Assembly: GCF_003752585.1 (NCBI RefSeq)
Contig: NZ_RKHR01000004.1
Coordinates: 1,210,054-1,274,053 of the forward strand
Length of the DNA: 64,000 nt
Source: Sinobacterium caligoides
GTDB lineage: Bacteria; Pseudomonadota; Gammaproteobacteria; Pseudomonadales; Sinobacteriaceae
Direction: 5' to 3'
Shown here: piece by piece, positions 27,316 through 35,633 of the stretch
How the letters are laid out: every line of letters starts with the position of its first letter
Numbering within the stretch: position 1 is the stretch's first letter
Notes under the pieces: generated by a model
The model's database searches: none
What the model was told of the DNA's origin: nothing
The model's input: the letters and a program-made list of their open reading frames with translations, nothing else
Made by a program: the position numbers and the translations under genes

Positions 27316-27339
27316 ACCCTGCGCTTTTAAGCGCAGGGT
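27316..27339. terminator. Hairpin after propeller-cytochrome gene 1
   Basis: ACCCTGCGCTT (27316-27326) pairs perfectly with AAGCGCAGGGT (27329-27339), with a two-base centre. There is no long U-tract, so termination strength is uncertain, but an 11-bp stem starting 17 bases after the stop codon is a good terminator candidate. Confidence 0.6.
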
Positions 27340-27875
27340 ATTAAGTGAAACTAAACATCGCTTTAAACATGCTGAAGAAAGCCCGCTTTTAAACACCCGC
27401 CTCTATATTTAAGTCTGCAGATCAATATCAGCTAAAATATTTAAAAACCACTACCAATAATTTCCCCCTCGAAAAACGAAAAAGCCACAGCACCTTATCG
27501 ACCTACCCACACACCTTTAATACAGACCAGCGCTTACCACTGTAGTAAACAACCTACAGAAGGTAACAACCTACAGGAGGCAACCCAACAGAGGCCAACA
27601 AAAAGAAGCTGAGGAACCTAAAAAACGGACAACACCACCAAAACAACAATAGACGAATTTAACAAAAACTTAAAAAACCAACAAAAAAATAATAAAACCT
27701 GCAAAAACATCAACGAACACAAATGACACCCAGCACATAACACCAATATACGAAAACAAAAAAACACACCACCATTGTCTTCACAACAGCTTCCATGATT
27801 AAATAAAAAAGTTATAAAAAATATAAATATATAACACAAAGTCGAACCAACAAAAAAATAGAAAAGGAATTTACT
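27340..27875 (+). other. Intergenic region and A-rich leader of propeller-cytochrome gene 2
   Basis: No gene is seen. The left half is ordinary AT-rich DNA with a short direct repeat, AACAACCTACAG (near 27548 and 27564). The right half (from about 27600) is A-rich and G/T-poor and aligns with the leader of copy 1. The minus-strand frame at 27618-27839 is a compositional artefact. Confidence 0.55.
27775..27835 (+). promoter_or_regulatory. Promoter and leader dyad of propeller-cytochrome gene 2
   Basis: TTGTCT (27775-27780), 18-base spacer, TTAAAT (27799-27804), then the dyad GTTATA (27811-27816) with TATAAC (27830-27835). Both elements correspond in order and spacing to those of copy 1. Confidence 0.5.
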
Positions 27876-30494
27876 ATGTCCTCCTGTAGCAAGGAAGTGT
27901 GGGGCTGCATAGCGGCATCCGTGCTCGCCGCCAGCTTTTCAACTGCCAGCATAGCCAGCCCAGTGACGTCAAAAAAATTAATTAGCAACCCAGTATTCAG
28001 CTGTCAACAAACACAAGAGAACGAAAACTTCATCAATTACGAGAGCGGTCAAGTTCGACCGATAGCACTTTCTGCCGATGGTTCCCTGCTGTTTGTAGCA
28101 AATACGCCTGCAAACTGCCTTGAAATTTATTCAACCAAAGGCAAAAAACTGAGCCGCATTAGCGCAGTACAGGTCGGCTTAGAACCTGTTTCCGTTGCCG
28201 TACGAAATAATCACGAAGTCTGGGTGGTCAACCATCTCTCCGATAGCATCAGTGTTGTCGATATCCAGGGCACCCCGAGAATAAAGAAGACACTACTCGT
28301 CGGTGATGAGCCTAGAGATATCGTGTTCGCTGGGCCGAAGAAAAATCGTGCTTTCATCACCACAGCACACCGCGGTCAAAACCACAGCGGTTTTAAACTT
28401 GAAGACTTGCGCACACCAGGCATTAGTCGCGCCGACGTTTGGGTTTTTGACGCTAAACACACAGGCAGGGAACTGGGCGGCACACCAGAAACCATCCTGC
28501 CTTTATTCGCAGACACCCCGAGAGCCTTAACGGTTAGCGCCGATGGCAACACGGTCTATGCCGCATCATTTTTATCGGGCAATCAAACGGCCGTCGCCCC
28601 TACTAGCTACGTCACCGGCAAAAAACCTGAGCCTAATGCCAGTACCGATGGCACCCCTGCACCGGATACCGCCTTGATCGTTAGGTATAACGGCAGCAAG
28701 TGGGTTGACGAAGAGAATACCGACTGGTCACATGCTATTGCATTCAACCTTCCCGACAACGATGTTTTTGAGATCGATGCCAGCGCCTCGATCCCCACCC
28801 TCAAAAAATCCTATAGCCATGTCGGTACCACCCTGTTTAACATGGCCGTCAACCCTGTTTCCGGCGCCGTCTATGTCTCCAACACCGAGGCGCGTAACGA
28901 AGTACGCTTCGAAGGCCCAGGCACGGATAGCACGACAGTGCGCGGTCACTTTGCGGAAAACCGTATCACCGTTATCAAGGATGACACTGTGACTCCGGTG
29001 CACTTGAATGCCCATGTTGATTACAGCCTGGCGATGGGCGATGCAATCCCAGCAGAGGAAAAAGCGAAAAGCCTAGCCCAGCCTGTCAATATGGTCGTCA
29101 GTAAAGATGGCAAGACACTGATAATGTCGGCCTTTAGCTCCGGCCGCGTTGCCCTTATCGATACAAAACGTCTCGATAAAGGCAAGTATCGAGCCGACGC
29201 CAGCAAACAAATCAAGGTTCCCGGCGGCCCTACCGGCCTAGCACTCAGCAACAACGGCAAAAAGCTCTACGTCTACTCTCGTTTCGACAATGTCGTCTCG
29301 GTTATCAACCTAGCAAAGCAGAAGGTAAGGTCCACCGTCGCCCTCTACAACCCTGAGCCAGCACACGTTAAAGACGGGCGCCCGATTCTTTACGATGCCG
29401 ACTACACCTCCAGTAACGGCACCTCGAGCTGCGGTGGCTGCCATATCTATGGCGATGCAGATGCGCTGGCCTGGGATTTAGGTAACCCTAACGAAGAACT
29501 GCATGAAAACCTGCTGGAAATTTCTCCAGGCAATAACATATTCCCTCTTAAATCTAACATGTTCCACCCGCTTAAGGGCCCCATGACGACACAGACCTTC
29601 CGCGGTATCAGTGATAGCGGCCCGATGCACTGGCGTGGCGACAGACAAGGCCTCAACCCCGTTGCAGGCGAAAGTAGAGAGTCGGCTGCCTTTAAGGAGT
29701 TTGGTGGCGCGTTTGTAGCCCTAGTAGGACGTGAAACAGAGCTCCCCAAGGAAGACCTACAGTCCTTCACCGACTTCGTGTTAAGCATTACCTCTAGCCC
29801 AAACCCTATCCGCAACCTGGATAACAGCTTAACCGACAGCCAGGCTTCTGGTCGCGATCTGTATTTCAACCGCCCTTCTAGCCAAGGTGTTAGTAGCTGT
29901 AATGATTGCCACGAGCTGGATGCCGCAGAGAAACGCTTCGGTACCGACGGCATGGTGACCAACGAAGGCGCTGGCATCTCTCAGGACTTCAAAGTATCCC
30001 AGTTGAGGAATATGTATCAGAAGGTCGGTATGTTTGGCTCATCGTTCCTAGGCGCCCCGCATGCAGGCGATCAGATTCGTGGCTTTGGCTACCTACACGA
30101 TGGCATGGTGGCTACACTCGATGACTTCGTATTATCCGGCGCCTTCGAATGGGAAGATGATCAGCAGGGACGTGATGTGGCCGACTTTGTATTGGCATTC
30201 GATACAGAGAACCCACCCATTCATGGCCAGCAGGTGACGCTGTCACAGCGCAACAAGAAGGCGAGCGCTGCACGCGTAGACTTGTTGGTCGAGCAGGCAA
30301 AGCAAGGCGTCTGCTCCCTAGCGGCATCGGGTATTATTGCAGGCCACGCCTACTACGGCGTTCTGGCAGCTGACGGTAACTTCCATGCCGAGGGCTTCCC
30401 CGCTTTCTCCGATAAGGGCCTGCGCATTATCAGTATGCTGCCAAAACAGCAGATGACGTACACCTGTCTGCCGAAGGGGCTGGTCGCTCTGTAA
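27876..30494 (+). CDS. Secreted beta-propeller / di-heme cytochrome c fusion protein, copy 2
   Basis: An 872-residue paralogue of the preceding gene, alike along its entire length. Signal peptide, propeller and both heme sites are kept: Cys519-X2-Cys522-His (CGGCH) and Cys675-X2-Cys678-His679 (CNDCH). The first 11 residues are identical to copy 1 even though much of the rest of the signal differs. Differences are spread evenly and the frame is intact, so both copies look functional. The CCP-like middle segment GPMTTQTFRGISDSGPMHWRG is conserved. The two start codons are 3,207 bases apart. It may have a distinct substrate or expression pattern. Its function is unknown beyond heme redox chemistry outside the cytoplasm. 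Confidence 0.82.
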   Translation: MSSCSKEVWGCIAASVLAASFSTASIASPVTSKKLISNPVFSCQQTQENENFINYESGQVRPIALSADGSLLFVANTPANCLEIYSTKGKKLSRISAVQVGLEPVSVAVRNNHEVWVVNHLSDSISVVDIQGTPRIKKTLLVGDEPRDIVFAGPKKNRAFITTAHRGQNHSGFKLEDLRTPGISRADVWVFDAKHTGRELGGTPETILPLFADTPRALTVSADGNTVYAASFLSGNQTAVAPTSYVTGKKPEPNASTDGTPAPDTALIVRYNGSKWVDEENTDWSHAIAFNLPDNDVFEIDASASIPTLKKSYSHVGTTLFNMAVNPVSGAVYVSNTEARNEVRFEGPGTDSTTVRGHFAENRITVIKDDTVTPVHLNAHVDYSLAMGDAIPAEEKAKSLAQPVNMVVSKDGKTLIMSAFSSGRVALIDTKRLDKGKYRADASKQIKVPGGPTGLALSNNGKKLYVYSRFDNVVSVINLAKQKVRSTVALYNPEPAHVKDGRPILYDADYTSSNGTSSCGGCHIYGDADALAWDLGNPNEELHENLLEISPGNNIFPLKSNMFHPLKGPMTTQTFRGISDSGPMHWRGDRQGLNPVAGESRESAAFKEFGGAFVALVGRETELPKEDLQSFTDFVLSITSSPNPIRNLDNSLTDSQASGRDLYFNRPSSQGVSSCNDCHELDAAEKRFGTDGMVTNEGAGISQDFKVSQLRNMYQKVGMFGSSFLGAPHAGDQIRGFGYLHDGMVATLDDFVLSGAFEWEDDQQGRDVADFVLAFDTENPPIHGQQVTLSQRNKKASAARVDLLVEQAKQGVCSLAASGIIAGHAYYGVLAADGNFHAEGFPAFSDKGLRIISMLPKQQMTYTCLPKGLVAL

Positions 30495-30588
30495 ATAACG
30501 ACATAAGTAGCAGCCCAGCGCTGCTACCGATCGATACATTAGGGGCATAAGCTATGCTCCTATAGTCAGACCGCTAACTCCCTGTTCA

Positions 30589-31245
30589 CTAAAAGCGATA
30601 ATGGATACCCAACGCCTTCATATCAACACCTTCTTTCTGCTCGACATTATCAAAGCGCTGCCAGTGCCCACCGATATAATAACGATCGAATAAACGACAC
30701 TGCACGGCAAAGCCATACAGCAAGCCAAAGCCTTGCTCGCTGCTATCACTACGCACCCCCTCTCCTGCCAACTCAAAACGATGCCGCCAACGATGCGCAC
30801 CGAGCCGCCCCTGTAGCGACCAACGTCGAGTAATAGGCCAGTCGATAACCGCCGCCAAGGCCAGTGCTTGATAGCTAGACGCTATTGTTCCCTCGAGCAC
30901 TTCCGTCGATGCCTGCAAGGCGCTAAAGCTGCCCTTGGTCTCACCTAAATCGGCGTAACTTAACTCAACCGCCACATTACGAGAAAATTGGTAACCGCCA
31001 TAGACTACCGCGGTGTTCGTACCGTCGGGCTCGCCGGCCGCGACCACTGTAACGTCGTCGCCTTGCTCCCGCAGCACCTCAGCAACTTGCGGGCGGCGAT
31101 CATGGCCGACCACCTCGACCTCACCACTACCGACCAAGAGCCCGAGATAATATGCATTATCGGCCGTAGCCGTAGTGCAGAAAACCAACAAACAGCTGGC
31201 AGTCCAGCGGCACTGGTTGATTAGCTTACAAGAATATCCTGCCAT
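30589..31245 (-). CDS. Small outer-membrane beta-barrel protein (OmpA-like/OmpW-like fold)
   Basis: A 218-residue predicted eight-stranded barrel. From the ATG at 31245 a signal peptide is read (hydrophobic WTASCLLVFCTTATA), so this start is preferred to an in-frame one at 31308. The mature part starts AYYLGLLVG. It alternates strand-like segments (TAVVYGGYQFSRNVAVELSY) and ends with the outer-membrane insertion signature GIHYRF, a terminal Phe. Strand pattern and length fit the OmpA-like beta-barrel group of orphan porin-like proteins. It is convergent with the second propeller-cytochrome gene and divergent from the lysozyme gene. Function unknown. Confidence 0.7.
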   Translation of the reverse strand: MAGYSCKLINQCRWTASCLLVFCTTATADNAYYLGLLVGSGEVEVVGHDRRPQVAEVLREQGDDVTVVAAGEPDGTNTAVVYGGYQFSRNVAVELSYADLGETKGSFSALQASTEVLEGTIASSYQALALAAVIDWPITRRWSLQGRLGAHRWRHRFELAGEGVRSDSSEQGFGLLYGFAVQCRLFDRYYIGGHWQRFDNVEQKEGVDMKALGIHYRF

Positions 31246-31650
31246 TTCCCCCCCGACATACTCATTCCAACGACTAAATAAACCATAGCCGGAATAGCCG
31301 TAAACCACCTAGATAATGTTGCCTGCTGACGCAGGGCATCCCACTGCAAGAGCGAAAAAAATTTAAACAAAGAGGATACTGCAAAGGCAGAAAGCAACTA
31401 CAAAGCCGAAGAAAAACTTACACAAGAAAAACAAACAGCAACATAAACCCGGCATTAACCATCATATTAAGAAAAAAGTAATCAGCCGTTAAGCCAAGAA
31501 ATATTTTCCAGTTATGGAAATATAGCTAAGCACTTATCGAAAAATTCGAAACAGGCAAGAAGAAAATTGGCAGCGACGCTAAAGCTACCACCTCGCAGCA
31601 CTATTTTATCGATATACAAAATTACTCTTAGCATAATAGGCAGGCACGCA
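31246..31650. other. Intergenic region between barrel gene and lysozyme, with dyad
   Basis: No gene is seen in 405 bases. An A-rich stretch covers about 31358-31445, similar in bias to the leaders at 24.3, 27.7 and 34.0 kb. A dyad TTTCCA (31505-31510) / TGGAAA (31515-31520) with a GTTA centre lies about 140 bases before the lysozyme start and could be an operator. Confidence 0.4.
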
Positions 31651-32079
31651 ATGGCACTACTAAGCAACGAAGCAATCCAACTACTCGGTCAACAACTCAA
31701 GCGCCACGAAGGCATCGAGTACAAACCTTACCACTGCACGGCAGGCAAGCTCACCATCGGCATCGGTCGCAATATCGACGACCTCGGTATCAGCGAAGAC
31801 GAGGCCTTCTACTTGCTCAACAACGACATCAAACGAGTTGAACAAGAGGTGAGCAATAACATCAGCTTCCTTGATGAATTAAGCGATAATCGTAAAATAG
31901 CCCTATTAAACATGGCATTCAACTTGGGTATCAGCCGACTGATGAAATTTAAAAATATGTTGTCTGCGCTGCAGCAACACGATTACCAAACAGCCGCAAA
32001 AGAAATGCTCAACTCACGATGGGCTCGTCAGGTGGGCCGCAGAGCAGAAGAGTTAGCCAAACAAATGGAAGCAGGTTAA
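31651..32079 (+). CDS. T4-type lysozyme (GH24) with E-C-T catalytic triad
   Basis: A 142-residue muramidase of the phage-type GH24 family, which cuts the MurNAc-GlcNAc bond of peptidoglycan. From the ATG at 31651 the catalytic pattern is Glu20-X8-Cys29-X5-Thr35 (HEGIEYKPYHC...LTIGIGRN). It fits the known endolysin motif E-X8-(D/C)-X5-T, with Cys in the Asp position. The C-terminal helices (ALLNMAFNLGISRLMKF) are standard. The open frame extends upstream to 31567, but that segment has no ribosome site. There is no signal peptide or SAR anchor, and no holin or spanin gene is near. It is either a phage relic, or exported in an unknown way, or a weapon effector. Confidence 0.8.
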   Translation: MALLSNEAIQLLGQQLKRHEGIEYKPYHCTAGKLTIGIGRNIDDLGISEDEAFYLLNNDIKRVEQEVSNNISFLDELSDNRKIALLNMAFNLGISRLMKFKNMLSALQQHDYQTAAKEMLNSRWARQVGRRAEELAKQMEAG

Positions 32080-32119
32080 CGATTAAAATAGGGCAGAAGA
32101 ACAAGACCGGCCCCTGTAC

Positions 32120-32150
32120 CAGCGCACAGCCGACATTGTCGGTAGCGCTG
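32120..32150. terminator. Two-tier hairpin between convergent lysozyme and lysE genes
   Basis: CAGCGC (32120-32125) pairs with GCGCTG (32145-32150) and CCGAC (32130-32134) with GTCGG (32138-32142). No U-tract is adjacent. Position between convergent genes suggests a shared transcription end. Confidence 0.5.
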
Positions 32151-32178
32151 TTCACCTCATCGACGACGCCCCCGTTAA

Positions 32179-32802
32179 TTAAAACGGCACAGATGAGTGA
32201 GCCGCCAACACCACACCGAAGGTCATTAACGCCACACCGCAGGCTTGATTGAGTCTCTTTTTTATCTTCAATAAATGACGCTGAAATTTCTCTGCGGTAA
32301 AGAACACGGCAACGGCACTAAACCATAATGCATGCAATAACGCGATGTACAGCCCATACCATAACGCCGTCTGCTGACTCCCCGCATCAGTGCTGAGCAG
32401 CTGACTAAACAAGCTGACAAAGAACAACATCGTCTTTGGGTTGAGCGCGTTACAGAGGAAGCCTTGAAAGAAATATTGCCTTGGCTTTAGCGCGTTGGCA
32501 TCAGCCGCAGCAACCGCTAGCTGCGCATCAGCCGTCAAGATACTCTTCACCCCCAGATAGACCAGATAACCGGCACCGGCGAAGCTGATCATGCTAAATA
32601 ACAACGGGTTGTGCGAGATAATATAGCTAATGCCGAACATCGAATAAGCGATATGTATGCCGATAGCGAGACCAATGCCCAGCGCCGTCCACACCCCAGC
32701 CGCGCGCCCCGAGGTCATACTATTCTTCAACACCAAGACGAAATCAGCGCCCGGGCTGACAACAATGAGTAGGCCGATCAAGAGCAGACTAACGACTTCC
32801 AT
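32179..32802 (-). CDS. LysE/RhtB family amino-acid exporter
   Basis: A 207-residue inner-membrane exporter with about six hydrophobic helices. The N-terminal family signature is clear (LLLIGLLIVVSPGADFVLVL, including the conserved SPGADF). The second hallmark GFLCNALNPKTMLFFVSLF is also present. RhtB-type proteins export amino acids such as threonine, homoserine or lysine; specificity cannot be read from sequence. It is divergent from a LysR gene with overlapping promoters, the classical lysE-lysG type arrangement, so the neighbour probably regulates it. Confidence 0.9.
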   Translation of the reverse strand: MEVVSLLLIGLLIVVSPGADFVLVLKNSMTSGRAAGVWTALGIGLAIGIHIAYSMFGISYIISHNPLLFSMISFAGAGYLVYLGVKSILTADAQLAVAAADANALKPRQYFFQGFLCNALNPKTMLFFVSLFSQLLSTDAGSQQTALWYGLYIALLHALWFSAVAVFFTAEKFQRHLLKIKKRLNQACGVALMTFGVVLAAHSSVPF

Positions 32803-32840
32803 AGGCAGTTCCTGTTAACGAGTCGAGTGATTAAAGGTCA

Positions 32841-32870
32841 ATTGTAACCTCTTTCGAAAGCCTCTATAAT
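32841..32870. promoter_or_regulatory. Overlapping face-to-face promoters of lysE and lysR
   Basis: Plus strand: TTGTAA (32842-32847), 17 bases, TATAAT (32865-32870), for the LysR gene. Minus strand: TTATAG (32869-32864), 17 bases, TACAAT (32846-32841), for lysE. The -10 of each overlaps the -35 of the other, and the centre is the palindrome CTTTCGAAAG (32851-32860). Only one polymerase could occupy the site at a time. Confidence 0.6.
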
Positions 32871-32908
32871 CGAATTCGAGGCCAGCAATATGTGAGAAAA
32901 ATTCACAG

Positions 32909-33820
32909 ATGAAACACCTAAAAGCGTTCCATGTATTCCATGTCGCTGCAACCTCATGCAGCTTCAGCGAAGCGGCAACGAAGCTGTGCATCACCCACGG
33001 CGCGGTCAGCAAACAGATTAAAGCGCTAGAGGGCCACCTCGGACAGACACTGTTTCACCGCAGGGGCCGCAACGTCTTCCTCAGTACCGAGGGCGAACTA
33101 CTCCGCCACTATACCAGTCAAGCCTTTAACGCCCTCGACGACGGTATCCAGCAACTCACCGAACGCAATAACCAATGCCTCGAGGTCTCCTGCGAACCGA
33201 CCCTAACGATGCGCTGGCTAATGCCTCGCCTAAGCGACTTCTATGCCATACAAACACAGGCGGATATTAGACTATCCACCGCGGGCGGTGCCGTCACCCT
33301 CGGCAACAACGGTATAACGCTAGCGATTCGACGCGACGACTTCGACATTAACCCTGCGTACCACAAGACTCCTTTAGTAGAGGAGTGGGTAGGGCCTGTG
33401 GTGTCGGCAGCATACTGGGCAAAAATCGAGCAAAAAATACACCGCAGTAAACGCCTACACAGCCTCACACGACCACAGGCCTGGGCCGACTGGTCCGCCG
33501 CCAGCGAGCAACAGACCAAGCCGACCAGCGGCTCGGAGCAAAGCTTCCTACACTTCTATTTTTGCCTGCAGGCCGCCGCCGACGGTCTTGGCGCCGCCAT
33601 GGGCTCCTACCCACTGGTCGCCGATGATTTACAGCGTGGCAACTTAATTGCCCCCCTAGGCTTCATCCCCTCGGGCAAGCGTTACCTGCTGATCGCACAG
33701 CAAGAAGCAGAAAGAGGCTCATTAGAGGCGATGTTTTCACTGTGGGTACAGGAACAGCTAGCACTCTGCGTACCTAGAGACGAGGAGCGCGACAGTAGCA
33801 GACAGCAAAACAAGACCTAG
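32909..33820 (+). CDS. LysR family transcriptional regulator (GcvA-like)
   Basis: A 303-residue LysR-type regulator. The HTH (about 1-60) has FHVAATSCSFSEAATKLCIT followed by SKQIKALEGHLGQTLFHRRG, with GcvA-type features. The effector domain contains LEVSCEPTLTMRWLMPRL, a sequence common to GcvA-like regulators. It is divergent from lysE and shares its promoter DNA, so it very likely regulates the exporter in response to an amino acid. The C-terminus has a charged tail (RDEERDSSRQQNKT). No other target is suggested. Confidence 0.88.
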   Translation: MKHLKAFHVFHVAATSCSFSEAATKLCITHGAVSKQIKALEGHLGQTLFHRRGRNVFLSTEGELLRHYTSQAFNALDDGIQQLTERNNQCLEVSCEPTLTMRWLMPRLSDFYAIQTQADIRLSTAGGAVTLGNNGITLAIRRDDFDINPAYHKTPLVEEWVGPVVSAAYWAKIEQKIHRSKRLHSLTRPQAWADWSAASEQQTKPTSGSEQSFLHFYFCLQAAADGLGAAMGSYPLVADDLQRGNLIAPLGFIPSGKRYLLIAQQEAERGSLEAMFSLWVQEQLALCVPRDEERDSSRQQNKT

Positions 33821-34424
33821 CGCAGAGATCGCCCCGCCCCCTTCCTTCCCTACCTACCTCCTGCAACACTGACCACTCACAGAGACATAGCGGACTATAG
33901 CTGGCAGAGTAAAGGCCTGCTGATATGACACGAAAAATATAATAAGATTGTAATTACAAAGTCAAATAAATCGTAAAAAACCTGCCACAAACGACAACAT
34001 TCAAAGCAAGCCATATAACAACTCACAAACAAAAAAAAACAGCTCAAAAAAATGCCGCGCAACATAAAACACCAGCAAAACAACCAACAAAAACCACCAG
34101 CAACAAAAAAAACAAAAGCAAAAAAACATACAAACAAAAGAAAAACAGTAAAAAAACACCAACTAACCATCACACGAAACATTATCAACAAAAAAACAGC
34201 ACAAAACAAAAGCTGACACACAAAAATATAAAAACAAAAAACTAAAGACTAACGAAACACCATAGTTTAATACACACAAAGAATCAGTCGATATACATAG
34301 ATCTGCAAGCAATAACATCGAGGAACCGTTCCCCGGTTGTATTGAGCACGACATTCCATTCACATGTCCGAACTTTCACCGCCAAAACACTGATAAATAC
34401 AAAAACAACACAGGTAAAAATATA
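33821..34424 (+). other. Long A-rich, G/T-poor leader region upstream of Mor-like gene
   Basis: No gene is seen in 604 bases. From about 33940 to 34260 the plus strand is dominated by A and C with almost no T or G, interrupted by few other bases. The minus-strand frames here are Phe/Leu/Cys-rich artefacts. A short dyad AACCG/CGGTT (34324-34328 / 34334-34338) lies about 90 bases before the next start codon. Confidence 0.5.
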
Positions 34425-34892
34425 ATGAAATTATTCTCAGGCATCCTCATGGATAACCAACTATTTATTGACGAACTGGTAGAGTTCTACGACAACAATA
34501 AGGTAACAGTGCTCTCTTGCCTACCCTGGCTAGCGGGCGAGATAGCCGATCAAACCGATTTTTGCCAAATGCTCGTCATCATTAATGACTTCGGGGGTAG
34601 AAAAGTCTACATCCCCAAAAAACCCTGCCGATTAGCCAGCAAGTTAGACATCCCCGTTAACGACCTGCTGCACAGAAAGATGCGCCAGGGCTGTGACGAT
34701 AGAGGTTTTGTCGAGTTCCCTTCACTATGGGGCATCTATGTGGCAGCGAGAAGAGCCGCCATGCTTACCTCGATCAACGAAGGTTGCTCAAAGATAGAGC
34801 TGATCGAACGCTACGGTGCCACGGAGAGGGGACTAAGAAACCTAACACCCGGAACCTATAAGGCCCAGACCAGCGAAAGCATTAACATATAG
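34425..34892 (+). CDS. Mor transcription activator family-like regulator
   Basis: A 155-residue protein resembling the phage Mu Mor/C activator family. The N-terminal half ends in the beta-strand pattern NDFGGRKVYIPKK, like the dimerisation strand GGxxxYIP of Mor. The C-terminal helix-turn-helix is AAMLTSINEGCSKIELIERYGATERGLRNL-type, with the Mor-like arrangement of Gly-X-Ser/Lys-X2-Glu-Leu and RYGxTxRxxxxL. ATG at 34425 or 34449 could be used; no ribosome site decides. It is the first gene of a same-strand series with the fibre subunit, chaperone and usher-like protein and may activate them. No other Mu genes are near. Family call is by motif memory. Confidence 0.6.
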   Translation: MKLFSGILMDNQLFIDELVEFYDNNKVTVLSCLPWLAGEIADQTDFCQMLVIINDFGGRKVYIPKKPCRLASKLDIPVNDLLHRKMRQGCDDRGFVEFPSLWGIYVAARRAAMLTSINEGCSKIELIERYGATERGLRNLTPGTYKAQTSESINI

Positions 34893-35063
34893 CGAGAACT
34901 ATCAACTAAAACAGAAAAAGTGTAACGCACTGCAACTGCCGTTCGGCAACGCAGAACATATCTCGAAACATTAAGCCGAAACATAAAAACCGAAACATAG
35001 CTAAAACCTAAATACTCAGGGGTACTATTGCGACGGTTTGTTTCAGCCAGAAGTAGTTATTAT

Positions 35064-35099
35064 TTACCCACCTGAACGAAACTCACTTCGTCAGGGTAA
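35064..35099 (+). promoter_or_regulatory. Stem-loop in the leader of the DUF4402 subunit gene
   Basis: TTACC (35064-35068) pairs with GGTAA (35095-35099), CTGA (35072-35075) with TCAG (35091-35094), and CGAA (35077-35080) with TTCG (35087-35090) around an ACTCAC loop. It ends 23 bases before the ATG and just before the AAGGAA ribosome site, so it could stabilise or control the subunit message. Confidence 0.45.
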
Positions 35100-35122
35100 C
35101 TATTAAATATAAGGAAATTACC

Positions 35123-35587
35123 ATGAAAAAAATAAATAAAGCGATTTTCGCCGGATCAGCGATTCTAGCCTCTCTCGTAGCCTTCAACGCCAACGCCGTT
35201 GATGAAGCCTTCAAGGCTAACATCGAACTGTTGTCATCAATCACCATCAGCGAAGTACAGGGTCTTACCTTCCCTGCACAAGTTGCCGGTACTGCAGCGA
35301 CCGTTACAGTTGCTACAAGTGATGCAGGTGCTGCCACATTCAACATCACCGGTATCATCAACGCGCCTGTTGTTGCCTCGGTTTCTGAAGCCTCTATCAA
35401 CATGACTGACAGTGTTAGTGGCGACGAGATTCTCGTTGATGCCTTCACTGTTGATGCTGGCGCTAGTGCGTTAGACGCCTCTGGTGTGTTGAACGGTATT
35501 AAAGTTGGCGCCACTGCCCACGTAGATGCTGCTGACAGCCAGGGTAGCTACGAAGGCGATGCGACCTTCACCGTTGTTTATCTATAA
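35123..35587 (+). CDS. DUF4402 domain fibre subunit
   Basis: A 154-residue secreted protein. The signal peptide is clear (KKINKAIFAGSAILASLVAF, cleavage after ANA at about 25). The mature part is a small, Ala/Val/Thr-rich beta-sandwich of DUF4402 type, with little charge and no cysteine. The last strand (YEGDATFTVVYL) resembles the donor/acceptor-type terminal strands of pilins. DUF4402 proteins occur beside PapD-like chaperones, and that is the case here. An AAGGAA ribosome site is 7 bases before the ATG, and hairpins lie on both sides of the gene, consistent with high subunit expression. It is probably the major and only structural subunit of a surface fibre. Confidence 0.72.
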   Translation: MKKINKAIFAGSAILASLVAFNANAVDEAFKANIELLSSITISEVQGLTFPAQVAGTAATVTVATSDAGAATFNITGIINAPVVASVSEASINMTDSVSGDEILVDAFTVDAGASALDASGVLNGIKVGATAHVDAADSQGSYEGDATFTVVYL

Positions 35588-35601
35588 ACATAACTAAAAT
35601 T

Positions 35602-35625
35602 GCGGGGCCACTGTTGTGACCCCGC
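35602..35625 (+). terminator. Intercistronic hairpin between subunit and chaperone genes
   Basis: GCGGGG (35602-35607) pairs with CCCCGC (35620-35625), with an inner CAC/GTG and a TGTT loop. No U-tract. It is placed 15 bases after the subunit stop codon, where it could act as an attenuator or 3' stabiliser giving more subunit than chaperone message. Confidence 0.55.
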
Positions 35626-35633
35626 TCTAGCAG

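Noticed and set aside
31651-34892. Mu-like prophage suggested by a lysozyme and a Mor-type regulator
   Set aside because: No transposase, portal, capsid, tail or holin genes are present, and a host lysE/lysR pair lies between them.
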